64,000 bases of DNA. Source: Xylophilus sp. (lineage in GTDB: Bacteria; Pseudomonadota; Gammaproteobacteria; Burkholderiales; Burkholderiaceae_C). A program made the position numbers and the translations under genes. The notes under the pieces are model-generated. The model ran no database searches, was not told where the DNA came from, and saw only the letters and a list, made by a program, of their open reading frames with translations. Of the stretch, positions 43,645-53,306 are shown in pieces (the first letter of the stretch is position 1; every line of letters starts with the position of its first letter). The stretch is taken from NCBI GenBank assembly GCA_009914555.1, contig WNDY01000001.1, positions 62,001-126,000 on the forward strand, written 5' to 3'.

Positions 43645-44484
43645 ATGGTTTCGCCCGCAGCCCCTCCTGCCTTTTCTCCTTCCGAGCCCGCCGGCCTGGC
43701 CGTGACACGGCGTCCGCTCGCGGTCGTGACCGGAGCCTCCTCCGGCATCGGCCGCGAGCTGGCCCTGCTGGCCGCCGACCACGGCTACGACCTGGTGGTC
43801 GCGGCCGACACCCCGCTTTTCGACACCACGGCCGAGCTCTCGGCCCGCGGCGCGCAGGTGGAGGCGGTGCAGACCGACCTGGCCAGCCCCGGCGGTGTGG
43901 ACCGGCTGCTGGAAGCGCTCGACGGCCGCCCGGTCGATGCGCTGCTGGCCAACGCCGGCCACGGCCTGGGCCACGCCTTCCTCGACCAGGACTTCGAGGA
44001 GGTGCTGCACGTGATCAACACCAACATCACCGGCACCGTCTACTTGGTCCAGAAGGTGGGACTGCAGATGCGCGCGCGGCGCAGCGGGCGCATCCTCGTC
44101 ACCGGCTCGATCGCGGGCTTCCAGCCCGGCAGCTTCCAGGCGGTCTACAACGGCACCAAGGCATTCATCGATTCGTTCGTGGCCGCGATCCGCAACGAGA
44201 ACAAGGACGCCGGCTTCACCATCACCTGCCTGATGCCCGGCGTGACCGACACCGCATTCTTCGCGCGCGCCGGCATGCTCGACACCAAGATCGGCACGAC
44301 CGACAAGCAGATGGACCCGGCCGAGGTCGCGCGCATCGGTTTCCAGGCCATGCAGGATGGCGAGGCCGACGTGGTGGCCGGCCTGAAGAACAAGGCGATG
44401 GTGGCGATGAGCAAGGTGCTGCCGTCGCAGGTCGTGGCCGAGCAGCACCGCCGCATGGCCGAACCGGGGACCGCGAAGACGTGA
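43645..44484 (+). CDS. Short-chain dehydrogenase/reductase
   Basis: Protein of 279 residues. AVVTGASSGIGRELALLAADHG is the cofactor loop, DALLANAGHGLGHAFLDQ the NAG motif, and ILVTGSIAGFQPGSFQAVYNGTKAFID the Ser-Tyr-Lys site. The C-terminal GEADVVAGLKNKAMVAMSKVLP resembles SDRs of the YdfG/oxidoreductase DltE type. Its TGA overlaps the GTG start of the isochorismatase-like gene (44481-44484), so both are co-translated. Substrate unknown. Confidence 0.87.
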   Translation: MVSPAAPPAFSPSEPAGLAVTRRPLAVVTGASSGIGRELALLAADHGYDLVVAADTPLFDTTAELSARGAQVEAVQTDLASPGGVDRLLEALDGRPVDALLANAGHGLGHAFLDQDFEEVLHVINTNITGTVYLVQKVGLQMRARRSGRILVTGSIAGFQPGSFQAVYNGTKAFIDSFVAAIRNENKDAGFTITCLMPGVTDTAFFARAGMLDTKIGTTDKQMDPAEVARIGFQAMQDGEADVVAGLKNKAMVAMSKVLPSQVVAEQHRRMAEPGTAKT

Positions 44485-45110
44485 GCCCGCAGCAGCGCAG
44501 CAGCGCAGCGCAGGCCCGCACGGCCCTGCTGATCATCGACATGATCAGCTGCTGGGACTTCGAGGATGCCGACCGGCTCCTGCCCGGCGCGCTGCGGGTG
44601 ACGCCGCACATCGCCGCGCTCAAGGCCCGCTGCCGCCGCGCCGGCGTGCCGGTGGTCTATGCCAACGACAACCGCGGCCGCTGGCGCTCGCACTTCACCG
44701 CGCTGGTGGAAGAATCGATCGCCGCCAGCACTCCGGCCGCGCGCATCACCCAGGCGCTGATGCCGCAGGAGGACGACTACTTCGTGCTCAAGCCGCAGCT
44801 CTCGGCCTTCTTCGGCACGCCGCTGGAGCTGCTGCTGGCGCACCTCGGCGTGCACCGCCTGATCGTGACCGGCGTGGCCAGCGACCAGTGTGTGCTGCAT
44901 ACCGTGGCCGATGCGCGCATGCGCGATTTCGACTGCGTGGTGCCGCGCGACTGCGTGGCGTCGCAGACCGCGCGGCGCAACGACGCGGTGCTCATGCAGG
45001 TCGAGGAAACGCACAAGCTCAAGACCACGCCGGGCAGCCGCATCGTGCTCGCCGCGCCTTCCCGACGGCGGCGCGCGGCCGCGAGCACCGTTGGGATGCC
45101 GGGCGACTGA
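44481..45110 (+). CDS. Isochorismatase-like cysteine hydrolase
   Basis: Protein of 209 residues from GTG 44481. Catalytic triad of the isochorismatase-like family is visible: Asp in ALLIIDMISCWD, Lys in FVLKPQLSAFFGTPL, and Cys in VTGVASDQCVLHTVADA. Members include nicotinamidases, biuret and other amidohydrolases. The C-terminal 30 residues (APSRRRRAAASTVGMPGD) extend past the usual fold. Coupled with the SDR upstream; substrate unknown. Confidence 0.87.
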   Translation: MSPQQRSSAAQARTALLIIDMISCWDFEDADRLLPGALRVTPHIAALKARCRRAGVPVVYANDNRGRWRSHFTALVEESIAASTPAARITQALMPQEDDYFVLKPQLSAFFGTPLELLLAHLGVHRLIVTGVASDQCVLHTVADARMRDFDCVVPRDCVASQTARRNDAVLMQVEETHKLKTTPGSRIVLAAPSRRRRAAASTVGMPGD

Positions 45111-45144
45111 AACAAGGCCCTGGCGCGTCCGGCGGTAGCATCGC

Positions 45145-45239
45145 GTATGCCGCGCAACGAGAGAAAAGCATACCCCTGGCAGGATGGTCGGTACAGCGCC
45201 CGCGGATCGCCCGCGTTCAGCCTCTACACTCCCCAGTAT
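45145..45239. repeat. Dispersed CATACCCC/CCCAGTAT patch upstream of the exonuclease gene
   Basis: CGTATGCC (about 45144), CATACCCCTGG (45169-45179) and CCCCAGTAT (45231-45239) lie in the 152-base gap between the isochorismatase-like and exonuclease genes. The last copy is 24 bases upstream of the exonuclease ATG. Similar words recur at the other patches reported. Confidence 0.36.
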
Positions 45240-45262
45240 TTCATCAGTTTGGAGGCCAGCGC

Positions 45263-45895
45263 ATGACGCGCTGGGCCGTCATCGACTTCGAGACCACCGG
45301 ACTGTCCCCCCTGAACGGCGACCGCGCCACCGAGGTGGCGATCGTCATCGTCGACGAGGACGCGGTGGTCGGCCGCTTCCAGAGCCTGATGAATGCCGGC
45401 GTGGCCATCCCGCCGTTCATCGAATCGCTGACCGGCATCAGCAACGCGATGGTGGCCGCCGCGCCGCCGGCGGCCGAAGTGATGGCCGAGGCCGCGCGCT
45501 TCGTCGGCACGGTGCCGCTGGTGGCCCACAACGCCGCGTTCGACCGCCGCTTTTGGAATGCCGAGCTGGCGCTGGGCGGGCAGCGCGCCACGCCGGTACC
45601 GTTCGCCTGCACGCTGCTGCTGTCGCGCCGCATCTACCCGCAGGCGCCGAGCCACAAGCTCGGCGCGCTGGCCGACTACCATCGGCTGCCGGCCACCGGC
45701 CGGGCCCACCGGGCGCTGGCCGATGCCGAGATGGCCGCCGCGCTGCTGGTGCGCATCCGGCGCGACCTGCAGTCGCGCTACGGCATCGAGCCGCCCTGCC
45801 ACGACCTGCTGGTCAGCCTGCAGGAGGCCCAGAGGCGCGGGCTGGAGACGGCGCTGCACCGGCACCTGCAGGCCCGTGCGCGGGCTGCCGCCTAG
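45263..45895 (+). CDS. DnaQ-like 3'-5' exonuclease (DEDDh)
   Basis: Protein of 210 residues starting behind TTGGAGG. WAVIDFETTGLSP is Exo I (Asp, Glu), VAHNAAFDRRFWNAEL is Exo II (Asp), and RAHRALADAEMAAALL is Exo III with the His-x4-Asp of the DEDDh class. This is the epsilon/PolC-proofreading-like fold, but without polymerase contacts, so a stand-alone repair or RNA-processing exonuclease is more likely than the replicative subunit. Gene converges on the frameshifted SDR, four bases overlapping at the ends (45892-45895). Confidence 0.88.
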   Translation: MTRWAVIDFETTGLSPLNGDRATEVAIVIVDEDAVVGRFQSLMNAGVAIPPFIESLTGISNAMVAAAPPAAEVMAEAARFVGTVPLVAHNAAFDRRFWNAELALGGQRATPVPFACTLLLSRRIYPQAPSHKLGALADYHRLPATGRAHRALADAEMAAALLVRIRRDLQSRYGIEPPCHDLLVSLQEAQRRGLETALHRHLQARARAAA

Positions 45896-46654
45896 AGGAA
45901 CATTCCGCCGGAGGCCTCGACGCGCTGGCCGTTGATCCAGCCGGCATCGCCCGACAGCAGCGCGACCACCGCGCCGCCGATGTCGTCGGGCAAGCCGACG
46001 CGGCCCAGCGCCGTCTGGGCCGCGATGGCCCGGTTGACGGCCGGGTTGTCGCGCACCTCGCCGCCGCGGAAATCGGTCTCGATGGCGCCGGGCGCCAGCG
46101 TGTTGACGCGGATGCCGCGCGCGCCCAGCTCCCTGGCCTGGTAGCGGCTCAGCACCTCGACTGCGCCCTTGACCGCCGCATAGGCCGCGTAGCCCGGCAG
46201 CGCGAAGCGGGTGAGCCCGCTCGACACGTTGAGGATGCGCGCGCCGTCGGCCAGCAGCGGCAGCAGCGCCTGCGTCAAAAAGAACGGGCCCTTGAGGTGC
46301 ACGGCGACCAGGGCATCGAAGTCCTGCTCGGTGGTTTCGGCGAACGGCGCCGTCAGGCCGAAGCCGCCGTTGTTGAGCAGCGCGTCCAGCGGCCGGCCCC
46401 CGCAGCCGGCGCAGTTCGGCCGCGAAGGCCGGGAACGTGGAGGTCTGGCCGGCGTCGAGCCGCAGCGCGTGGCCCTGGCGGCCGAGCCGGGTGATCTCGT
46501 CGACCACGGCGCCGGCTTCGCCGGCACGGCTGCGGAAGGTCACGACCACGTCCCAGCCGACGCGGGCCAGGTGCAGCGCGGCATGGCGGCCGAGGCCGCG
46601 GCTGCCGCCGGTGACGAGGGCGATGCAGGGGGAGGAAACGGTGCTGGCAGTCAT
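45892..46654 (-). pseudogene. Short-chain dehydrogenase gene with a one-base frameshift
   Basis: From ATG 46654 the protein starts MTASTVSSPCIALVTGG and SRGLGRHAALHLARVG (cofactor loop) and runs in frame to FAAELRRLRG. The remaining family match (RPLDALLNNGGFGLTAPF, then ILNVSSG and YAAYAAVKGAVEVLSRY with catalytic Tyr and Lys, ending NGQRVEASGGMFL) is in another frame. The switch is at a run of five G on the coding strand (about 46397-46401); removing one G restores LRRLRGRPLDALL. Joined length about 253 residues, normal for an SDR. Divergent from LysR at 46765. Homopolymer indel, biological or from sequencing. Confidence 0.82.
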
Positions 46655-46764
46655 GGTGAACTCCTTGTGGACAACTTTGGGGACAACAAGGGCGACTGTA
46701 TTGCGTGGCGCCATGTGCATAAACCACCCACAATCGGAATAACTGTTCAACCATCCCGACCAAT

Positions 46765-47697
46765 ATGCTGTTCCCACCGGCCGAGCCGCCCGCCACCGCC
46801 ACGCCGGCGCCGCAAGACCTGCGCATCTTTCTGCGCGTGGCCGACCTGGCCAGCTTCACCGCGGCGGCCCAGCAGCTGGGCCTGCCGCGCGCGACCGTCT
46901 CGACCGCCGTGCAGCGGCTGGAGAACCGCGTCGGGGCGCGCCTTCTGCAGCGCACCACGCGGCGCGTGGTGCTGACGCCGGACGGCGAGGCCTTCGCCCA
47001 GCGCAGCCGCGAAGTGCTGGCCGACCTGGACGAACTGGGCGCACTGTTCCAGGCCCAGCCGGCGCAGATCGCCGGCCGGCTGCGGGTGGACATGCCGCTG
47101 GCCACGGCGCGCGAGCTGGTGCTGCCCCGGCTGCCGGCCTTCCTCGACCGCTATCCGGGCCTGACGGTCGAGCTCGGCAGCACCGACCGCCGCGTGGACC
47201 CGGTGCGCGAGGGCTACGACGCCGTCGTGCGCGTGGGCCCGCTGGCCACCGAGCACCTGGTGGCCCGGCGCATCGCGCGCTACGAGATGGTCAATCTGGT
47301 CAGCGCCGGCTACGTGCGGCGCCATGGCATGCCGCGGACGCTGGACGACCTGGCCGGCCACCGGCTGGTGCACTACCAGCCCAACCTCGGCGAGCGCGCC
47401 GTCGGCGTCGAGTACCGCGACCCGGCGACCGGCGAGACGCGCTTCGCCGAGATGGCCGGCAGCGTCACCGTCAACAACAGCGACGCCTACATGGCCGCCT
47501 GCCATGCCGGGCTCGGCATCGTGCAGGTGCCGCTGTCCGCCCCCGCGCGCGCGGCGCTGGCGTCCGGCGAACTGGTCGCGCTGCTCGACGCGCTGCGGCC
47601 GGCGCCGATGCCGGTGACCGTGCTGTACCCGCACCACCGCCACCTGCCGCGGCGGGTGCGCGTCTTCATCGACTGGATCGCCGAAATCTTTCGATGA
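46765..47697 (+). CDS. LysR-family regulator divergent from the SDR
   Basis: Protein of 310 residues. LRIFLRVADLASFTAAAQQLGLPRATVSTAVQRLENRVGARLLQR is the winged helix; the effector domain begins near residue 105. Sequence pattern (YVRRHGMPRTLDDLAGHRLV, HHRHLPRRVRVFIDWIAE at the C-terminus) is that of the CrgA/YhjC branch that often controls a divergent oxidoreductase. The shared 110-base gap to the SDR gene has AT-rich sequence suitable for LysR sites. Typical length. Confidence 0.87.
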   Translation: MLFPPAEPPATATPAPQDLRIFLRVADLASFTAAAQQLGLPRATVSTAVQRLENRVGARLLQRTTRRVVLTPDGEAFAQRSREVLADLDELGALFQAQPAQIAGRLRVDMPLATARELVLPRLPAFLDRYPGLTVELGSTDRRVDPVREGYDAVVRVGPLATEHLVARRIARYEMVNLVSAGYVRRHGMPRTLDDLAGHRLVHYQPNLGERAVGVEYRDPATGETRFAEMAGSVTVNNSDAYMAACHAGLGIVQVPLSAPARAALASGELVALLDALRPAPMPVTVLYPHHRHLPRRVRVFIDWIAEIFR

Positions 47698-47890
47698 CTT
47701 CCCCCCCAAGCCGCTTCGCGGCTCCCCCCTTCTCTCGCTGCGCGGGAAGGGGGGCAACGCCAGCGCGGCGGGGCGGCCCTTGCGCGGCGTCCGCGCGCTT
47801 CGGCCGTCGTGGCATGGCGTGCCGCGCCCCCAGCCCGCCTTTGGCCTTTGAAACACCCGCAGACGGCGGGCCCGCCAGGCGCTGCCGATA
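47698..47890. repeat. Intergenic repeat with AAGCCGCTTCGCGGCT core
   Basis: After the LysR stop comes a C-rich run, the palindromic core AAGCCGCTTCGCGGCT, a second C run with TTCTCTCGCTGCGCGGGAAGG, and a long GC-rich tail. The reverse complement of 51376-51478 has the same order: GAGCGGCTTCTCCGCTCCCC, CTCTCTTGCGCTGCG, then GCC/GGC-rich tail. This looks like a Comamonadaceae-type intergenic repeat able to fold into hairpins; it may act as a terminator or a REP-like element. Confidence 0.55.
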
Positions 47891-47921
47891 ATCGACGCAA
47901 CCCGCCACAGGATGCCCCGCC

Positions 47922-49988
<2,067 letters not shown>

Positions 49989-50087
49989 AGTCGGCGGATC
50001 GAATGCCGCGCGTTCTGTCGCAATTCGTGGTTTCGCGACACTTCATGTGTTGCGAGAGCCTCCTGCGACATGTACCGCAACCGCCGA

Positions 50088-50519
50088 TCAGGTCGAACGC
50101 CAGAAACAGGAAAATCGTTCGACGCCAGGGTACAGCTCTCCCCGCGAAGTGACCGCAAAACCGCAACTCCGGTAGAACGGCACGGCGCCCGAATGCGTTT
50201 GCGCATCCAACTCCTCGAGCCCCTTGATATCGCGGACCCGCTCGATCAGGCGCCGCCCGATGCCGGCTCGCTCCAACGATGGCGAAACCGCGATGTGCAG
50301 GATCCGGCAGCGTGCCGGGGATCGAAATTCGATACCGATGACGCCGACCGGCAGTTCCGCGTCGAAGATCGCAAAGGCGCGGTATGCAGGATCCGACGAA
50401 TACCTGCTCGCGATACTCCCGAGCTTTTCGGTCGTCGGATAGCCGACGGCGCGGGAAAGTATTTCCTGCATGGCTTGTTCATGCAATCGGTTGGAGACGT
50501 CCTTGATCGTCATAGTCAT
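50088..50519 (-). CDS. GNAT-family N-acetyltransferase
   Basis: Protein of about 143 residues. Motif A of GNAT is [24 protein letters not shown] (acetyl-CoA loop E-R-A-G-I-G-R-R). [18 protein letters not shown] is motif B. Start uncertain: ATG 50519 (MTMTIKD) or 50513; an upstream GTG at 50588 would add residues unlike the family. The gene has lower GC and more A/T-ending codons than its neighbours, which fits recent transfer. Next to TetR on the other strand. Substrate unknown. Confidence 0.78.
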   Translation of the reverse strand: MTMTIKDVSNRLHEQAMQEILSRAVGYPTTEKLGSIASRYSSDPAYRAFAIFDAELPVGVIGIEFRSPARCRILHIAVSPSLERAGIGRRLIERVRDIKGLEELDAQTHSGAVPFYRSCGFAVTSRGELYPGVERFSCFWRST

Positions 50520-50684
50520 AGTGATGGCAACAAGAGGCGGAGCCTGGCAATGATCGCCGGGAACACGATATTCCATGAATATAGGCACAGGCCCCTCGGT
50601 GACATTCGGCTACTCTCAGAAACCGGCTGGGGTTTCTCCTGCCACGCGGCGGAACGGCTGCTGCCCCGTGCGGTGACTTCCCGA

Positions 50685-50711
50685 TTGAAAGAATGACCGT
50701 TCGGTTATAAA
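50685..50711 (+). promoter_or_regulatory. Probable promoter with TetR operator upstream of the TetR gene
   Basis: TTGAAA (50685-50690) and TATAAA (50706-50711) form a -35/-10 pair 15 bases apart, slightly short. Between them lies ACCGTTCGGT (50696-50705), an inverted repeat ACCG-N2-CGGT of the type bound by many TetR regulators, exactly in the spacer. A half site GTCGGT follows at 50715-50720. Placement predicts self-repression of the TetR gene that begins at 50744. Confidence 0.5.
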
Positions 50712-50743
50712 AAAGTCGGTCCAGTCCCATAACCATTCCAACA

Positions 50744-51370
50744 ATGATCGCCACGACCCCACCGCCGGCCCGCGAAGGCAGCTTCAAGGCCCGCATGCAC
50801 CAGCAGCGCGAGGAGGCGCTGGTCCATGCCGCCAGCCGCCTGCTCGGCGAGAAGGGCTTCGACGCTATGACCGTGGACGACGTGGCCTATGCCGTCGGCA
50901 TCGCCAAGGCCAGCCTGTACAAGCACTTTCCCGGCAAGGACGAGCTGTGCGCCGCGGCCATGGCCCACATCGCGCGGCGCATGGACGCCTTTGTGCGCAG
51001 CCTCGACGACGGCCGCCCGGCCATCGAGCGGCTGTGGGCGCTGGTGCGCCGTTCGCTGGAACTGCAGCTCGACGACGCGATGCCGCTGCTGCCCAGCCGC
51101 AACTCCAGCCTGCGCGAGCCGCTCGCGGCCTGCGAGGACTACCAGAGCGCCCTGGCCGCGGTGAACCAGCGCGTGCTCGGCTGGATCGCCGAGGCCCAGG
51201 CCAGCGGTCACCTCGCCGCCGGCTGGCCGGCCGAGGTGGTGCTTTGCGCCATCCATGCGCGCTCGGCCGACCCGATGCTGGAGCTGCTGCAGTCCACCGG
51301 CCGCTACGCGCGCGAAGAGATCGTCGAGCGCGTGCTGGTCACCTGCTTCGACGGCCTGAAGGCGCGGTGA
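50744..51370 (+). CDS. TetR-family transcriptional regulator
   Basis: Protein of 208 residues. DNA-binding helix-turn-helix LVHAASRLLGEKGFDAMTVDDVAYAVGIAKASLYKHFPGKDELCAAA is a clear TetR N-terminus. The C-terminal ligand domain ends DGLKAR. The GNAT gene lies on the opposite strand with 224 bases between. The TetR operator-like repeat in its promoter suggests autoregulation; whether the GNAT gene is also controlled is open. Confidence 0.9.
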   Translation: MIATTPPPAREGSFKARMHQQREEALVHAASRLLGEKGFDAMTVDDVAYAVGIAKASLYKHFPGKDELCAAAMAHIARRMDAFVRSLDDGRPAIERLWALVRRSLELQLDDAMPLLPSRNSSLREPLAACEDYQSALAAVNQRVLGWIAEAQASGHLAAGWPAEVVLCAIHARSADPMLELLQSTGRYAREEIVERVLVTCFDGLKAR

Positions 51371-51375
51371 CCTCG

Positions 51376-51478
51376 GCGCCGCATGCCCGGCCCGCCCAGG
51401 GCGCCGCCTGCGTGCCGCGAGGGCACGCAGCGCAGCGCAAGAGAGGGGGAGCGGAGAAGCCGCTCGGGAGGTTTGTCT
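51376..51478. repeat. Second copy of the 47.7 kb intergenic repeat, opposite orientation
   Basis: Between the TetR stop and the stop of the stress-protein gene, GCGCAAGAGAGGGGGAGCGG, AGAAGCCGCTCGGGAGG is the reverse-complement layout of the element at 47698-47890. GTGCCGCGAGGGCACGC upstream of it can form a hairpin. Convergent gene ends suggest a bidirectional terminator role. Confidence 0.5.
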
Positions 51479-51479
51479 C

Positions 51480-51908
51480 TTACCTCACCAGCAGCACCGG
51501 CACCTTGCTGCGCGCAAGCACCTGGTTGGTCACCGAGCCCAGCACCAGCGTGCCGAGCGCGCCGTGGCCGTGCGAGCCCATGACCAGCAGGTCGTACCTG
51601 CAGCCGTCGGCCGTCTTGGCGATCGTCTCGCCGGCGTTGCCGACCTTGGTGATGACCTTGGCCTCGATGCCGTGGCGGGCCAGGAACTTCACCACCGGGT
51701 TGACCACTTTGGCGGCCTCGTCGGCATAGTAGCTCTCGACCACCTCCTTGCCGAGGGCGCCGCGGGCGCGGTTGGGCAGCGCGGACTGCACGTTCAGCAC
51801 GGTATAGGTGTTGTTGTCGGCTGCGAGCAGGGCGTCGTGGGCTGCCAGGTACGCCAGCATCTTCTTGGTGTATGCGCTGCCGTCGATGGCGAGGAGGATG
51901 TTGCTCAT
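51480..51908 (-). CDS. Universal stress protein A-like
   Basis: Protein of 142 residues, one USP domain. MSNILLAIDGSAYTKKMLAYL opens the fold, and LLVMGSHGHGALGTLVLGSVTNQVL is the ATP-binding loop (G-2x-G-9x-G-S). Preceded by GGAGCAT, weakly ribosome-site like. USPs help survive stress or starvation; which signal controls this one is not visible. The metallophosphoesterase gene starts upstream on the same strand. Confidence 0.9.
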   Translation of the reverse strand: MSNILLAIDGSAYTKKMLAYLAAHDALLAADNNTYTVLNVQSALPNRARGALGKEVVESYYADEAAKVVNPVVKFLARHGIEAKVITKVGNAGETIAKTADGCRYDLLVMGSHGHGALGTLVLGSVTNQVLARSKVPVLLVR

Positions 51909-51942
51909 GGAAGGATGCTCCTGGGTTTTCGGGGGAACGCCT

Positions 51943-52854
51943 TCAGCGTAAGGCCGAAGGCCGGGCGGCGGCTTGATGCAGGTCAAGACCGGTGCCGCGG
52001 GGTGCGCCGGCCGGCGGTGTGGGGCTGCGCGGCACCTCGACCAGGCGATGCATGTCGAAGCCGGACCGCTCGCCCTTGGCGGCATAGCCCAGCGGGTTGG
52101 CGACCACCCGGCAGGACCGGCCGCCTACGGTGTCGACCGTGTAGTCGATGTGGCAGTGCAGGTGGCCGTGCAGCCAGAGGTCGGCCAAAGGCAGCAGCCC
52201 GTCGAGCGCATTGCAGAAGCCAGCCGTGCCTGGCACCAGGCCGTAGCGCGGATCGGCGCTGCGCAGGCTGGGCGCGAAGTGGGTGACGGCCACCGTCGGG
52301 CCGCCGAAGGGCCGCGCCAGGGCGTCGCGCAGCCAAGCCTGGCAGGCCAGCGACTCGGCGCGCACCGCTTCGGACAGCATCGGCGCGCCGCCGCGCGTGG
52401 TGCCCGTCTTCTCCAGGTAGTAGTCGGCCGCGCGGAAGGCCTTGCCACGGGCGCGCAACTGGCGCGCGGGCGGCTCGCGCACGGCCAGGGCGTCGAAGTC
52501 GCTCCAAAGCGTGGTGCCGATGAAGCGCACGCCATCGGTCTCCAGGGATGCACGGTCCAGCCAGACCATGCCGAGCCGGTCGCAGGTGCGGCGCAGGCGG
52601 GCGGCGGCTTCGTCGAAATCCTGGCCGTCGTATTCGTGGTTGCCCGGCAGGTAGAGCACCGGCACCGGCCAGCCGGCGTACTGCGGCAGCGGCGAGAAGC
52701 GCGCCAGCCCGAAATCCCCGTCCGTCAGCAGCGAACCCGACTGGTAGGAGCCGATGTCGCCGGCCAGCACCAGCAGGTCGGCGCCAGCGGCCGGCTCGGC
52801 AGTGAAGTCGGGCTGGGTTTCGAGATGGAGGTCGGACAGGAGTTGCAGGCGCAT
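51943..52854 (-). CDS. Metallophosphoesterase (calcineurin-like)
   Basis: Protein of 303 residues; start at 52854 directly before the first motif. MRLQLLSDLHLE (metal Asp and His), LVLAGDIGSY (bridging Asp), YLPGNHEYDG (Asn-His), VTHFAPS (His) and WLHGHLHCHIDY (Gly-His-x-His) are the five calcineurin-like motifs in order. Substrate may be nucleotides, phosphoproteins or cyclic nucleotides; unknown. The extension after NPLGYAAKGERSGF is Pro-rich. It lies 34 bases upstream of the stress-protein gene. Confidence 0.88.
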   Translation of the reverse strand: MRLQLLSDLHLETQPDFTAEPAAGADLLVLAGDIGSYQSGSLLTDGDFGLARFSPLPQYAGWPVPVLYLPGNHEYDGQDFDEAAARLRRTCDRLGMVWLDRASLETDGVRFIGTTLWSDFDALAVREPPARQLRARGKAFRAADYYLEKTGTTRGGAPMLSEAVRAESLACQAWLRDALARPFGGPTVAVTHFAPSLRSADPRYGLVPGTAGFCNALDGLLPLADLWLHGHLHCHIDYTVDTVGGRSCRVVANPLGYAAKGERSGFDMHRLVEVPRSPTPPAGAPRGTGLDLHQAAARPSALR

Positions 52855-52910
52855 GGATCGGCCACGCAAACGCAATGCGCCGCGACGGGCGTCAGCATTT
52901 GTTAGATGGA

Positions 52911-53013
52911 GGGGTATAAGCCTTGTGCACCGATAATAGGCTTATATTGGAAACTTATCCCCAGGAGTATGAGGGAAGGCCGCGCTGGATTGCGGCGCGC
53001 TCCATACCCCGGG
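52911..53013. repeat. Dispersed AT-rich palindromic element between metallophosphoesterase and a small gene
   Basis: GGGGTAT (52911-52917), a perfect inverted repeat TATAAGCC (52915-52922) / GGCTTATA (52939-52946), CCAGGAGTAT (52961-52970) and CATACCCCGGG (53003-53013) follow one another. The last two words recur exactly at 17725-17734/32446-32455 and at 30461-30471. It is the fullest copy of the dispersed patch in the window. Confidence 0.5.
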
Positions 53014-53059
53014 CCCGCAGCGCCCATGCACAAGCGGCATGTCATCCCCCTTGCATGGA

Positions 53060-53075
53060 TTAGGGAAAACCCTAA
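53060..53075. promoter_or_regulatory. Inverted repeat TTAGGG-AAAA-CCCTAA upstream of a small gene
   Basis: Perfect six-base arms with a four-base spacer, 49 bases before the ATG at 53124. A close copy lies at 54351-54364, 53 bases before another plus-strand gene. Likely operator of one regulator, possibly the LysR between them. Confidence 0.5.
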
Positions 53076-53123
53076 ACTTCGATCCATCGTCATGACCGGG
53101 AGGCGCCTGTCCGGCGCGATCGT

Positions 53124-53306
53124 ATGTCTGCCCTTTTTGCCCGTCTCTTCCAGCAGTTCCAGGCCGTCCGCTCAGGCACCGCGGCGAACGCCGGAGGCAT
53201 TCCCAACGGTCTGTTCGAGCGCGCCGAGGCGCGGGCCGGCCACGACATCTACGCCGCGCGCGAGCTGCGCGAAGCCGCGCAAGCCTACCTGCGCGTGGTC
53301 CGTTAA
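53124..53306 (+). CDS. Small protein of unknown function (60 aa)
   Basis: 60 residues: MSALFARLFQQFQAVRSGTA, then a helical amphipathic part ERAEARAGHDIYAARELREA and a basic end YLRVVR. No signal peptide; the pattern resembles short DUF-type basic helix proteins of Burkholderiales. Codon use is normal, and the gene is preceded by an inverted repeat shared with the membrane-protein gene at 54417. Its TAA abuts the stop of the LysR gene. Function unknown. Confidence 0.58.
   Translation: MSALFARLFQQFQAVRSGTAANAGGIPNGLFERAEARAGHDIYAARELREAAQAYLRVVR

Noticed and set aside
46390-46405. Programmed frameshift in the SDR gene
   Set aside because: No slippery heptamer or downstream pseudoknot seen. 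SDRs do not use frameshifting, and a one-base homopolymer change explains it.
53060-53075. TTAGGG/CCCTAA repeat as a terminator hairpin
   Set aside because: No T-tract follows on either strand, no gene ends nearby upstream, and a second copy is at the same distance from another start codon, so an operator is the better reading.
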